This document shows positions 16,211 through 25,591 of a stretch of DNA of 64,000 nt, in pieces. This DNA comes from AWTP1-13 sp963840075 (lineage in GTDB: Bacteria > Pseudomonadota > Alphaproteobacteria > Rhizobiales > Hyphomicrobiaceae), in NCBI GenBank assembly GCA_963840075.1, contig CAWIXS010000039.1:8459-72458 (forward strand). Reading direction: 5' to 3'. The notes below the pieces were generated by a model, which was given only the letters and a program-made list of their open reading frames with translations, had not been told where the DNA came from and did not search any database. Position 1 is the first letter of the stretch. Each line of letters begins with the position of its first letter. The position numbers were made by a program, and so were the translations under genes.

Positions 16211-18796
16211 TCAATCCGACCGCAGGTAGGGCACCGGCCGGACCCGGAGCACCCGCCAAGTGCCCCAGCCGCCCAGGACCGCCACCAAAACCGCAGCCAG
16301 AAGAAGGGCTTGCAGCGCGGTCGCGGCAGAGAAGGCAAAGCCGAAGTCCATGATGCGGGAAACCGTGATGGCGGCCGCCACGCTGCCGACCAAGAGCGCG
16401 ACGGCCGAGGTCAGGAGCGCCAGGATCGCGTACTCCAGGAGATGGGAGGCAAGAATGCGCCGGCGCGTGGCGCCCAGCGTCTTGAGGATGACAGCCTGCT
16501 TGATTCGCCGGCGCTGGGCCGTCGCCAGGGCGCCCGCCAGCACCAGCGTCCCCGCCAGAAGGGTCACGCTGCCGGCAGCCCGCACCGCGGTCATCACCCG
16601 CTGGAACACGGCGTTGAAAGCCTCGATGGCGTCCTTGACGCGGATCGCCGTGGTGGAGGGAAACATCTTTCCCATCTCGCGCGCGAGCCTGGCCTCCGCC
16701 GCCAGGCTGGCGTCCTTGGGCAGGGTTATGGTTGCCAACAGGTTGTGCGGCGCGCCGGCGAGGGTATTGGGTGAGAACACCATGACGAAGTTGAGGGTGA
16801 GGCTCTCCCAGTTCACGTTGCGCAGGTTGGCGATGCGAGCGGTGACGTTGCGGCCGAGCACGTTGACGGTGACGGTGTCGCCGATCTTGAGCCGGAGGCC
16901 CCTGGCGATGTCGGCCTCGAAGGAGACCAGCGGCTCGCCGGCCGAGTCGGCGGGCCACCATTCACCCGCTACCACCGTGGAGCCCTCGGGCACCGTCGCG
17001 GAGTAGCTGAGGCCCCGGTCGCCCGTGAGCACCCATGCCGCCTCCGGCGGCGCCTTGACCTGCTCCACGGGGCGGTCACCGAGCTTCACAATGCGGCCGC
17101 GCAGCATGGGCGCAGTCTGCACCCTGGCGGTCGGGAAATCGCGCTGGACGAGGGCCTGGAACGCCTCGCTCTCGCTGCGCTTGAGGTCCAGCACGAAATA
17201 GTTGGGGCTCTGCTCAGGCATGCGCCCGGTGAGGTCCGTCACGATCGAGTGGTCGACGAGGGCGAGCGTGACGAGCAGCGACAGGCCGGTGCCGAGCGAA
17301 AGCACCACGGAGCGGGTGAGGCCGCCCGGCGCCCCCAGACTGCGCACGGCGAGCGCAAGCTCGGGCCGCCGCGGGCGCGGGACACGCCGTGCGAGCCAGG
17401 TGAGGCCCGATCCGAGCCCCCAGAAGACCGCGAACACCCCCACCACGGCGAGGCAGTAGTAGAGCGCCAGCATGCGCGCCTCGGCGGTCAGGATGGCCAG
17501 CGCCGCCAGTGCCGCTGCCGCCGCCAGCGTGGAAACCAGGATCGGCACGCCGGGCAGGCGGCGCTTCTCGGATGTCACCTCGTCCCGAAACAGCACGGCC
17601 GCCCCGACCTGGCCGGCGCGCCCCAGCGGCCACAGCGTGAACAGGAGCACCACCAGGAAGCCGTAGGCTGCCGCCGTGGCCGGGCTGCGCAGGGTGAGGG
17701 TGAGGTCGGCGCCGATCGGCAGCGCGCTGCCCAGCGCCCCGGCGAGCGCCAGCGGCACCAGGAGGCCGAGGGCGATGCCGATGGCGACGCCGAGCGCCGA
17801 GAACAGCAGCACCTGCAACAGGTGCACGCCGAAGATCACGCCGGAGGTGGCGCCAAGGCTCTTGAAGGTGGCGATCACCCTGCGGCGCCGCTCGATGTAG
17901 GTGGCAACCGCATTGGCGATGCCGACGCCGCCGACGAGCAGCGCCGTGAGGCCGACCAGCGTCAGGAACTGGCGCAGGCGCTCCAGCGTGCGCGTGACCT
18001 GCGGCGAGGGATCGCGCCGGTCGCGCAACGTGAAGCCGCCCTCGGGCAGCGCCTCTTTGACGGTGTCGCGGAACGCAAGCAGCCCGGCGTCCGACTTGCC
18101 GGCGCCGTCGGCGAGCCGCAGGGCATAGCGCCAGCGCACGAGGCTGCCGGGCTCGGCGAGGCCGGAGCGGCGCAGGGTCTCGAGCGAGACGAGCACGCGC
18201 GGACCCGCGTTGAAGCGCTCGCTGATCTTGTCGGGCTCGGTGACGATGACGGCGCGGATCGGCACGCTGATGCTGCCGAGGGTGAGGCTGTCGCCGACCT
18301 TCAGGCCGAGGCGCTCGAGCAGGATCGGATCGACCGCCGCGCCGGGCTCGCTGCGCATCGCGGCATCGAGCGAGACGCCGCCTGCGAGCGTCACGGCGCC
18401 GACCAGCGGATAGGCTGCATCGACACCCTTGAGCTCGACCACGGTCTGGTCCGCGCCGTCGGTGCGGCGCGCCATGGCCCTGAGCGTCGCGGTCTCGCTC
18501 ATGGCGCCCTGCCTGGCGAGCCAGGCGCGCTCGGCATCGTCGGCGGGCTGGTGCGGGCGCGCGAGCGTCACGTCGCCGCCGAGCAGCAGCACGCCCTGGC
18601 GCTCGAAGCTCGCCCGCAGCGCATCGCCGAGTGCGCCGACGCCGGTGATCGCCGCCACGCCGATGGCCACGCAGGCGATGAACACATAAAAGCCCCTGAG
18701 CCCGTTGCGCTGCTCGCGCACGGCAAGGCGGAGGATGAGCGGCAGCGCGCTCGCCCTCGGGAGGGACGCCCCGCGGTCGAGGGCGGCGGCCGTCAT
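16211..18796 (-). CDS. FtsX-type ABC transporter permease (YbbP-like)
   Basis: An 861-aa inner-membrane permease. A first helix (about residues 37-58) is followed by a large periplasmic MacB-like domain, then a three-helix FtsX domain (about 265-400), a two-helix linker, a second periplasmic domain, and a final FtsX domain (about 740-855) with RRIKQAVILKTLGATRRRIL. A similar coupling motif, RRRVIATFKSLGATSG, is in the first FtsX domain. This two-FtsX, roughly 830-aa layout matches the YbbP family, which with YbbA may move lipophilic molecules out of the inner membrane. Its start overlaps the ATPase stop (ATGA). Confidence 0.92.
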   Translation of the reverse strand: MTAAALDRGASLPRASALPLILRLAVREQRNGLRGFYVFIACVAIGVAAITGVGALGDALRASFERQGVLLLGGDVTLARPHQPADDAERAWLARQGAMSETATLRAMARRTDGADQTVVELKGVDAAYPLVGAVTLAGGVSLDAAMRSEPGAAVDPILLERLGLKVGDSLTLGSISVPIRAVIVTEPDKISERFNAGPRVLVSLETLRRSGLAEPGSLVRWRYALRLADGAGKSDAGLLAFRDTVKEALPEGGFTLRDRRDPSPQVTRTLERLRQFLTLVGLTALLVGGVGIANAVATYIERRRRVIATFKSLGATSGVIFGVHLLQVLLFSALGVAIGIALGLLVPLALAGALGSALPIGADLTLTLRSPATAAAYGFLVVLLFTLWPLGRAGQVGAAVLFRDEVTSEKRRLPGVPILVSTLAAAAALAALAILTAEARMLALYYCLAVVGVFAVFWGLGSGLTWLARRVPRPRRPELALAVRSLGAPGGLTRSVVLSLGTGLSLLVTLALVDHSIVTDLTGRMPEQSPNYFVLDLKRSESEAFQALVQRDFPTARVQTAPMLRGRIVKLGDRPVEQVKAPPEAAWVLTGDRGLSYSATVPEGSTVVAGEWWPADSAGEPLVSFEADIARGLRLKIGDTVTVNVLGRNVTARIANLRNVNWESLTLNFVMVFSPNTLAGAPHNLLATITLPKDASLAAEARLAREMGKMFPSTTAIRVKDAIEAFNAVFQRVMTAVRAAGSVTLLAGTLVLAGALATAQRRRIKQAVILKTLGATRRRILASHLLEYAILALLTSAVALLVGSVAAAITVSRIMDFGFAFSAATALQALLLAAVLVAVLGGWGTWRVLRVRPVPYLRSD

Positions 18797-19479
18797 GCCG
18801 CGACCGGCTCGCGCTCGATGGCGCCGTCGGCCATGCGCACGATGCGGCCGCAGCGGCGGGCGAGCGCGGTCTCGTGCGTGACGAGGACGAGCGTGGCAGA
18901 GCGCCGGCGATGCAGCTCGAACAGGAGATCGGCAACGTGCTCGCCGGTCTTGCCGTCGAGGTTGCCGGTCGGCTCGTCCGCCAGCACGATCTGCGGGCGC
19001 GGGCTCAGCGCCCTTGCAACGGCAACGCGCTGCTGCTCGCCGCCCGACATCTGCGCCGGGAAATGGTCGACGCGATGCGACAGGCCGACCTCCTCGAGCA
19101 GCGCCCGCGCGGTGCCGAAGGCGTCGGGCTTGCCGGCGAGCTCCAGGGGCAGCGCAACGTTCTCCAAGGCCGTCATGGTGGGCACCAGATGAAAGGACTG
19201 GAACACGATGCCGATGTTGGCGCCGCGCACCAGGGCGAGCGCATCCTCATCGAGGCCATCGAGCTCGTGGCCCGCAACCGCGACGCGCCCGCGGCTGGCC
19301 CGCTCCAGGCCGGCGATCACCATGAGAAGGGAGGTCTTGCCGGACCCGCTGGGGCCCACCACGGCCACCGACTCACCCGGCGCAACGGCGAGTTCGACAC
19401 TCTTGAGGATGTCCACCGGGCCGGCGCGCGTGCCCAGCGTGAGCGACACGTCCTTCAGAGCGATGACAGGCTCGACCAC
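18793..19479 (-). CDS. ABC transporter ATP-binding protein (YbbA/LolD-like)
   Basis: A 228-aa cytoplasmic ATPase. Walker A is GPSGSGKT at 42-49, the Q-loop FQSFHLVPTMTALENV at 93-108, the signature MSGGEQQR at 144-151, and Walker B IVLADEPTGNLD at 164-175, with the switch His in LVTHE. The length and MSGGEQQR sequence fit the MacB/LolD/YbbA class that partners FtsX-type permeases. It leads the operon, and a GDSL arylesterase gene lies divergently upstream, which is the conserved ybbA-tesA arrangement seen in many proteobacteria. Confidence 0.95.
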   Translation of the reverse strand: MVEPVIALKDVSLTLGTRAGPVDILKSVELAVAPGESVAVVGPSGSGKTSLLMVIAGLERASRGRVAVAGHELDGLDEDALALVRGANIGIVFQSFHLVPTMTALENVALPLELAGKPDAFGTARALLEEVGLSHRVDHFPAQMSGGEQQRVAVARALSPRPQIVLADEPTGNLDGKTGEHVADLLFELHRRRSATLVLVTHETALARRCGRIVRMADGAIEREPVAA

Positions 19480-19540
19480 TTCTCCCCCACAGGCTCAGGC
19501 CCGGGTCTGCCCCGAGAGTTGCAAGTTTCCGCTGCACAGT

Positions 19541-19612
19541 CGAAATGATGGGCGAAATGATGGGCGAAATGACGGGCCAGACGACGGCGAGACGACGGGC
19601 GAGACGACGGGT
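19541..19612. repeat. Short tandem repeats in the divergent promoter region
   Basis: CGAAATGATGGG is repeated about three times (19541-19575 region), then an AGACGACGGGCG unit is repeated three times. The array lies between the divergent ABC ATPase and arylesterase genes, where promoters should sit, and could vary in copy number. Confidence 0.6.
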
Positions 19613-19634
19613 GCCGGCGATCGGAGAGGCATGC

Positions 19635-20360
19635 ATGCAGACACTGCCACCTGACCCAATGCTCGCAAACATGGTAGCGCGAGTTGTCCTGCGCAATCGG
19701 CTGCTTGCCGCATTGGTGGTTGGTTTGGTCGCGGCGTTCGCCGGCGCCGCGCCGGCCCAGACGCAGACCAAGACCCAGCCCCTGCGCATCGTCGTCTTCG
19801 GCGACAGCCTGGTCGCGGGCTTCCAGATCAAGACCGCCGACGCGTTTCCGGCGCAACTGGAGCGCGCCTTGAAGGCGCGCGGCCACGCGATAGTGGTGAT
19901 CAACGCCGGGGTTTCCGGCGATACCACAGCGGGCGCGCTCGAGCGCCTGGCCTGGGCCGTGCCGGAGCGGACCGATGCCGTGATCGTCGAGCTCGGCGCC
20001 AACGATGCCCTGCGCGGGCTCGACCCCGGACGCGCCAAGGCCAACCTGGACACCATCATCGCCAAATTGAAGTCGGGAGGGGCCGAAATCCTCCTGGCCG
20101 GGATGCTCGCGCCGCGCAATTTCGGCGACGACTATGCGCGCGCCTTCGATGCCATCTACGGCGAGCTTGCCGGCAAGCACGGCGTGCTGCTCTATCCCTT
20201 TTTTCTCGACGGCGTGGCCCTCGACCGCAAGCTCAATCTGGGCGACGGCCTGCATCCCAACCGGGAGGGTGTCGCCGAGATCACCCGGCGCATGCTGCCC
20301 CTCGTCGAGGAGCTGATCGCCCGCGCGCGGGCGCGCCAAGCCGCCGGCTCGCGGGGCTGA
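19635..20360 (+). CDS. GDSL-type arylesterase (TesA-like)
   Basis: A 241-aa periplasmic SGNH hydrolase. A hydrophobic export signal (about residues 14-42, ending APAQ) precedes block I VVFGDSLVAGF with the nucleophile Ser58. Block II is the GVSGDTT Gly region, block III is LGANDALRG, and block V is DGLHPN with the catalytic Asp and His. It hydrolyses ester or thioester substrates such as acyl-CoA or aryl esters. ATG 19635 is chosen for the GGAGAGG five bases upstream; 19659 and 19671 are alternatives. Upstream in-frame codons come from a tandem repeat and are not believed. Divergent from the ybbAP-like operon. Confidence 0.9.
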   Translation: MQTLPPDPMLANMVARVVLRNRLLAALVVGLVAAFAGAAPAQTQTKTQPLRIVVFGDSLVAGFQIKTADAFPAQLERALKARGHAIVVINAGVSGDTTAGALERLAWAVPERTDAVIVELGANDALRGLDPGRAKANLDTIIAKLKSGGAEILLAGMLAPRNFGDDYARAFDAIYGELAGKHGVLLYPFFLDGVALDRKLNLGDGLHPNREGVAEITRRMLPLVEELIARARARQAAGSRG

Positions 20361-20549
20361 GCGGAGTTTCGTGTCCGGGCCAATGTTTTGCCAGCCCCCG
20401 TGGCGTCCGCTTTCGATGCTTTGCTGCCACGTGCCCGCTCATTGCACGGCGAAGTCTGACCCGGAGCCGACGAAATCCTCTTTCAGACCTTCCATGGCGC
20501 AGGCATCATCGAGCGACCAGCCTAATGTGACGACCCTAAGGGATCTGTG

Positions 20550-21423
20550 ATGGATCGTGAAGCCGAGTTGGCGATCATTCGCCGAGCTTATGCCAAACAA
20601 GTGATGGCCACAGTCAGCGTCGATGATGCGTTTGTTGAAGCAGCTTTCTCCGCGGTGCACCGCGAAGACTTTCTTGGTGAGGGGCCATGGCAAGTACTTC
20701 GATGGTATCGAGGATATGTTGCCACCCCGACTGCCGATCCCATCTACCTCTACACGGATGACCTCATCGGTATCATCCCAGAGAGGAAGATCAACAATGG
20801 TCAACCCTCTTTACATGCGTGGCTCATGGCACAAGCCGCGCCTCGACAGGGTGAGCACGTAGTTCATGTTGGTGCAGGCGTCGGTTACTACACTGCCATT
20901 CTTGCTCATCTGACGGGTGGAACCGGCAAGGTAACCGCGATCGAGTGCGATAGCGGGCTGGCTGCCCTTGCATCGAAAAATCTAGAAGTCATACAGCAAC
21001 GTTGTCGTCATTCGCGGTGATGGCTCAACAGCCAACTTTGAACCCGCGGATGTGATCTACGTGAACGCGGGAGCGACGCGCCCGGCAGATACCTGGCTTG
21101 ATCGGCTTCATGATGGTGGCCGCCTTATTTTGCCACTTACCACGGGCAAGGGCTTCAATAGTTCGACGGACCCCAGTGAAATTCGTCATCGAGGAGCTGT
21201 CTTTAGGATCGAACGTCAGGCGAGTGATTTTCGCGCCCGCTGGATTGGCCCGGTCGCCATCTTTCCCTGTGAGGGAGCGCGTGATGCTGCATCAGAAGCG
21301 GCGCTAGGTGCCGCCTTGGAAAAGGGCGGCTGGGAGACGGTAACCGGGCTTCATCGCGGCGATGACGTGCCGGATGAACGCTGCTGGCTACGCGCCCCCG
21401 GATGGTGTTTGACGCGCGACTAG
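20550..21423 (+). pseudogene. Protein-L-isoaspartate O-methyltransferase family, frameshifted
   Basis: The N-terminal part (ATG 20550, after AAGGGA) runs to about 20998. The continuation in another frame, starting NVVVIRGDGS, runs to 21423. Dropping one C in CAGCAACG restores a protein of about 290 aa (locus length 3n+1). The SAM-binding motif I is VVHVGAGVGYYTAIL (about residues 108-122), preceded by ISQP-like INNGQPSLHAWL. This matches PCMT-like methyltransferases that repair or modify proteins. GC content is clearly lower than in neighbours, so the gene may be acquired. No operon partners. Confidence 0.78.
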
Positions 21424-21579
21424 ACTTGTCGTCGTCAAACCAATCACCGCCGCGCACACATGTCTGAAGCTGGCACACAAGCGCCGGTCGCCACAAGTCG
21501 GCTTCCAGGGTAAACCGGCCTTGCTCATATGCTTGCGTCGGGCCAAGGACGAGACTCTGCGCAGACCGGGGCCTGAACC

Positions 21580-22113
21580 ATGCCGCGCCTGTTCACTGCC
21601 ATCGAGATACCCGAGGCCATGCGCATGCGCCTCTCCCTGCTGCGCGCGCCGATCGGCGGGGCCAGGTGGGTGCAGCCGGAGGACATGCACATCACGCTGC
21701 GCTTCGCCGGCGACATCGACGGGCGCACCGCCGACGACCTCGCCGACCTGCTGGCCGACGTGAGCATCCCCCCCTTCATGGCCACCATTGCGGACTGCGG
21801 TGCCTTCGGCGGCCGCGAGCCGCGCGTGCTCTGGGCCGGCGTGGAGGCGGGGCCCGAGCTCGACGGGCTCTATAAGGCCAACGAGCGCGCGGCGCGTGCC
21901 GCCGGGCTGGAGCCCGACCCGCGCGATTTCAGGCCGCACGTGACGCTGGCGCGCATGCGCGGCGCCCGCCACAGCGCGGTGGCCCGCTTCCTCGCCGAGA
22001 CCGGCGGTCTGCGGCTCGAGCCGTTCCTGGTCACCCGCTTCGTGCTCCTCTCCGCCCGCCCCGGCTCCGGCGGCGGGCCCTACGCCACCGAGGCGGCCTA
22101 TCCGCTGTCGTAG
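21580..22113 (+). CDS. thpR: RNA 2',3'-cyclic phosphodiesterase ThpR
   Basis: A 177-aa protein of the 2H phosphoesterase family (formerly 2'-5' RNA ligase). Two catalytic HxTx motifs are visible: HITL at about residues 37-40 and HVTL at about 118-121, each on a beta strand. The family start RLFTAIEIPE and the RWVQPEDMHITL context are typical. It opens 2',3'-cyclic phosphates on RNA ends. The stop codon is the first base triplet of an intergenic palindromic repeat, so the C-terminal codon region may have been shaped by the repeat. Confidence 0.93.
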   Translation: MPRLFTAIEIPEAMRMRLSLLRAPIGGARWVQPEDMHITLRFAGDIDGRTADDLADLLADVSIPPFMATIADCGAFGGREPRVLWAGVEAGPELDGLYKANERAARAAGLEPDPRDFRPHVTLARMRGARHSAVARFLAETGGLRLEPFLVTRFVLLSARPGSGGGPYATEAAYPLS

Positions 22114-22197
22114 GGCGCAATAAGGCGACAGCCGCATTGCGCCGATACGCCCGTCGCAAACACCGGCGCAATGCGCCTTCGGCTTGTTGCGCCCTAC
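22110..22197. repeat. Palindromic repeat with GTAGGGCGCAA ends
   Basis: GTAGGGCGCAA (22110-22120) is exactly mirrored by TTGCGCCCTAC (22187-22197), with internal CCGCATTGCGCC and GGCGCAATGCG arms. It spans the gap between convergent thpR and the DUF900 hydrolase and supplies the thpR stop codon (TAG). Sister copies are at 33555 and, in part, 35093, 37130 and 60000. Confidence 0.75.
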
Positions 22198-22210
22198 GGT
22201 CCACGACGGT

Positions 22211-23593
22211 TCACGGGTAGCGCCAGAACTCGCCTTTGGCGGTCCTTACCTTCTTGAGGATCGGTGCGCGCTTCTCGGGCGGGCGCAGGCCGGTCCGCAG
22301 CAGGAGGCCGATGTCGTTGAGGAGCGCGCTCTTCTCCGCGTAGGTGGAATGGTTGAGCGCCAGCAGATCGGTGCTGGTCCCGGTGACGTCGATGGTGTCG
22401 ATGCCGGCGATGATGACGGGCCCCTCGGCCGGCACGTCGCCCGCCCGCGGCACGCCGCCGGCGAAGCGGCGCGCGGCGCTCATGGCCCGGTCGTTGGCCG
22501 AGCAGTAGAGCGTGATGCCGCGGCCGTAGGGCCTGATGACGGACGCCAGGTTGGCGAACACGTCGCGGTCGACATCGGGTGCGGCCAGGATCACCTGGTC
22601 GAGGCGCACACCCTCCGGCAAGGCCGGCCCCAGCTCGCGCAGGACCTCGAGCAGCGGCAGGTTGCCCATGCTGTGGGCGATGACGCTGACGCTCTTGGCG
22701 CCGCTCTTCCTGACGACGAGGTCGAGGAACTCCTTGAGATAGGGCTCGGCCTGGGTGGCGCTCTCCCGGTCGCGGCTGTAGCCGGTCACGCCTTCGCCCG
22801 ACGGCCAGCTGTAGAGGAAGGCCGCGCCGTCGAACTCGAGGTCGTAGGCGAGCTGCGCGGTGCGGTAGAGCGCGTGCTCAAAGGCGGTGTTGAAGCCGTG
22901 CACGAACACCAGCGCCTGGTCCTTGAAGGCCCGGCTCGCCGCGATGCGCTCGCGTGTCAGCGCCAGGAACTCCTCGCGCGAGAGCGGTTTCAGCTCCTTG
23001 ATGGTGAAGTGCCTCTTGGGGTCCTCCTGCCGCTCGTAGAGCACGTACTGGAAGTAGGGCACGCGCAGCGCGAACGGCCGCTCGATGGTGGGCACCCGGT
23101 GCGCCGCCGGGACCGTCACCAGCGCCCGTCCGAGCCCGAGCTGCCGCGCCCGCTCCGCGCCGTAGGTCGCGCGCCCGGGCCCGTCCTTGCGCACGCGGTC
23201 CGTGCCGTAGAACACCGGCACCACGTGCCAATCGCCCTTCGCCCCGGCGGCGGCGAACGTCGTCGGCGCCACCTCCCCGTTCCGCCTCGCGGCTTTGGAT
23301 TCGGCCGAGGCTGGCGGAGGTGCGGTCGCCGGTCCCTTCTGGCCCGGCAGCACGTCGGCACGCTCCGGTGCGGCCGCACCCTTCGCGCTCCCGGACACCG
23401 CCGCAGGGCTGGCGTGTGTCGGCAGATGGAGCCAGAGCCCCGCGAGGCCCGCGACGACAAGAAGAGGGGCACCGCGGGCCAGCGCCCTGGCGAGGCCCGG
23501 CAGAGCGCGCGTCGCATACCAGAGCGCCGCATAGAGCAATAGAGCCACGACCGGAACGGCAACGTCGGGCCACGCGGACGGAAGCTCGGGCAT
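22211..23593 (-). CDS. DUF900 alpha/beta hydrolase, membrane-anchored
   Basis: A 460-aa protein. Two hydrophobic helices lie near the N-terminus (about residues 10-28 and 42-58), followed by an Ala/Pro-rich linker and an alpha/beta hydrolase domain from about residue 130. The domain starts with VPVFYGTDR, typical of DUF900. The oxyanion region is VFVHGFNT, the nucleophile elbow is IAHSMGN (GxSxG-type), and DVDRDVF follows. The substrate is unknown; esterase activity is inferred. ATG 23593 is chosen for GGGGG upstream; ATG 23614 and further upstream starts are possible. Confidence 0.87.
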   Translation of the reverse strand: MPELPSAWPDVAVPVVALLLYAALWYATRALPGLARALARGAPLLVVAGLAGLWLHLPTHASPAAVSGSAKGAAAPERADVLPGQKGPATAPPPASAESKAARRNGEVAPTTFAAAGAKGDWHVVPVFYGTDRVRKDGPGRATYGAERARQLGLGRALVTVPAAHRVPTIERPFALRVPYFQYVLYERQEDPKRHFTIKELKPLSREEFLALTRERIAASRAFKDQALVFVHGFNTAFEHALYRTAQLAYDLEFDGAAFLYSWPSGEGVTGYSRDRESATQAEPYLKEFLDLVVRKSGAKSVSVIAHSMGNLPLLEVLRELGPALPEGVRLDQVILAAPDVDRDVFANLASVIRPYGRGITLYCSANDRAMSAARRFAGGVPRAGDVPAEGPVIIAGIDTIDVTGTSTDLLALNHSTYAEKSALLNDIGLLLRTGLRPPEKRAPILKKVRTAKGEFWRYP

Positions 23594-23730
23594 CGCGGCC
23601 CCCAAGTTGCGCATCGTTGGATAAGCGCGAGTATGGGACCGTGGCGATTCGCGCAATCCGCGCTCCCCGGATTTTCGTGGAGCCCGCCACGACGCTTGCG
23701 AGCGGGCATCTGAGGGCGCATCACGGGGCC

Positions 23731-24699
23731 ATGCCGCTGCCCCTGCGCCTCACCTCCATCCTGTCTCTGATCGCGGCCATGACGCTCACCGGAGCCAATG
23801 TGGCCTTCGCCAAAGCGATTGCTGCCGAGCTCCCCATCTACGTGTTCGTCCTGTTCCGGTTTGCGGTGGCGAGCCTCGCTCTCGCCCTGCTGGCTCCGCA
23901 CGAGCCCGGTCCGAGGCTATCCGCCATGACCGCGGCGCAGTGGCGCGACCTCACGCTGATGGCCCTCCTGGGCATGGTGGGGTTCACGATCCTGATGCTC
24001 GAGGGCGTGAAACGCACCGCGGCGGCCGACGCCGGCATCATCACCGCCACCCTGCCGGCTGTGGCCGCGCTCCTCGCGGTCATGCTCGCCGGGGAGAAGC
24101 CCTCGCGTCTGCAAGGGCTTGCCATCCTCCTGGCGATCGTGGGAGTCGGCCTGGTGCAGATCTCGGGGGCGGCCCCCGGCCCGTCGACGCTCATCGGCAA
24201 TCTGCTCGTCGGCGGCGCCGTGCTGGGCGAGGCGAGCTTCGTCGTGCTGGGCAAGCGGCTTGCCCCGCACTACCGGCCGCTGCGGCTGGCGCTCGGGGCC
24301 AATCTGGTCGGGCTCGCGTTGTCGATGCCGCTGGCCTTGCCACAGCTGCCCGCATTCGACCCGACCGCGGTCGCCGCCGGGAGCTGGGCGCTCGGCACCT
24401 GGTACGCGCTCGCCTCCAGCGTGGTGTGCCTGTGGCTGTGGTACCGCGGGCTGCCCCATGTCGAGACCTGGCTCGCGGGACTTGCCACGGCTGCTGTCCC
24501 GGTGGCGGCGCTTGCCGTCTCGGCACTCTATCTCGGCGAGTCGATCGGATTGCCGAGGCTCGCCGGCGCGGCGCTGGTGATCGCCGCCATCGCTTTCGGC
24601 GCGCTGGCACCCCGGGCACCCAAGACTAGGGCACTCAAGACTCGGGCACCCGAGACCCGGGCACCCAAAAGCGGTGTCGCGAAAGCCGACCGGCTATGA
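23731..24699 (+). CDS. EamA/DMT family transporter
   Basis: A 322-aa inner-membrane protein with ten transmembrane helices in two EamA repeats (about residues 8-140 and 152-290). Characteristic are GANVAFAKAI, the EGVKRTAAADAGIITATLPAVAALLA stretch at the end of repeat one, and LYLGESIGLPRLAGAALVIAA in repeat two. It probably exports amino acids or metabolites; the substrate is unknown. The last 30 residues hold four copies of a five-residue RAPKT-type repeat encoded by a 15-base tandem array. The stop overlaps an ATG (24696) of the next frame, but that gene more likely starts at 24744. Confidence 0.88.
   Translation: MPLPLRLTSILSLIAAMTLTGANVAFAKAIAAELPIYVFVLFRFAVASLALALLAPHEPGPRLSAMTAAQWRDLTLMALLGMVGFTILMLEGVKRTAAADAGIITATLPAVAALLAVMLAGEKPSRLQGLAILLAIVGVGLVQISGAAPGPSTLIGNLLVGGAVLGEASFVVLGKRLAPHYRPLRLALGANLVGLALSMPLALPQLPAFDPTAVAAGSWALGTWYALASSVVCLWLWYRGLPHVETWLAGLATAAVPVAALAVSALYLGESIGLPRLAGAALVIAAIAFGALAPRAPKTRALKTRAPETRAPKSGVAKADRL
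24613..24672 (+). repeat. 15-base tandem repeat, four copies, in the 3' end of the transporter gene
   Basis: Units of CGGGCACCCAAGACT start at 24613, 24628, 24643 and 24658, with one to four differences each. They keep the frame and encode RAPKT, RALKT, RAPET and RAPKS, a basic cytoplasmic tail. Confidence 0.8.
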
Positions 24700-24743
24700 T
24701 ATCCGCGTGGTCCGCCAGGACCCGCCGCGAGGATCTAGCGCCC

Positions 24744-25343
24744 ATGACATGGCTCGAACCCGTCACCCTGCGCAGCGCGCGCGTCACGCTCGAGCCGCTG
24801 GCGCAGCGCCACTGCGACGACCTCGTCGCGGCCGTGCAAGACGGCGAGCTGTGGCAGCTGTGGTACACGTCGATCCCGGCACCCGAGGGCATGGCCGCCG
24901 AGATCGGCCGGCGCCTCGGCCTGCAGGCGGCCGGCTCGATGCTGCCCTTCGCCGTGCTCGACAACGCGTCCGGCAAGGCTGTGGGGATGACCACCTACAT
25001 GAACCTCGACGCCGTCAACAAGCGTGTGGAGGTCGGCTCGACCTGGTACCGCAAGGCCGCGCAGCGCACCGGCGTCAACACGCACTGCAAGCTGCTGCTC
25101 CTGACGCACGCCTTCGAGACCCTGGGCTCGATCGCCGTGGAGCTGCGCACCCACTTCTTCAACCACCAGAGCCGGCGCGGCATCGAGCGGCTGGGCGCCA
25201 AGCTCGACGGCATCCTGCGCAGCCATCAGATCGCCGCCAACGGCACGCTGCGCGACACCTGCGTCTACAGCATCATCGCCGCCGAATGGCCGACGGTGAA
25301 GGCCCACCTCGCCTTCCTGCTGAGCAGGCCGCATCGGCTCTAG
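24744..25343 (+). CDS. GNAT family N-acetyltransferase (RimJ/RimL-like)
   Basis: A 199-aa acetyltransferase. VTLRSARVTLEPLAQRHCDDL at the start, GMTTYMNLDAVNKRVEVGSTWY in the middle (beta strand 4 and the Q/RxxGxG-equivalent loop reads RTGVNTHCKLLLL), and AVELRTHFFNHQSRRGIERLGAKLDG near residues 130-155 match the RimJ/RimL-type group. It may acetylate protein N-termini or small amines. The ATG at 24744 is preferred (GAGGA upstream, family-like N-terminus) over ATG 24696, which overlaps the preceding stop and would add 16 residues. Confidence 0.85.
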   Translation: MTWLEPVTLRSARVTLEPLAQRHCDDLVAAVQDGELWQLWYTSIPAPEGMAAEIGRRLGLQAAGSMLPFAVLDNASGKAVGMTTYMNLDAVNKRVEVGSTWYRKAAQRTGVNTHCKLLLLTHAFETLGSIAVELRTHFFNHQSRRGIERLGAKLDGILRSHQIAANGTLRDTCVYSIIAAEWPTVKAHLAFLLSRPHRL

Positions 25344-25591
25344 AAGGGGCGGCCAAAGCAGGGAGTCTGGCCCCTTGCTCGTGATCCAGCTTTGCCCGCG
25401 CTGCACCTGATAATGGGGCGGGGCGCGAAGGTTAACCGACCTTTGCGATCGGCGCACACCCCCGCGCGAGGCCTAGTATAGGTTCCGCACCCAACCACAT
25501 TTTGGGCCCTCCCGGTGCGGGAGGGATCTTGCGACTGGCGGCGAGGTGCGTCTGAGCCGTTCGGCTCGGTGGTGTACAACAGGGTGGCCAG

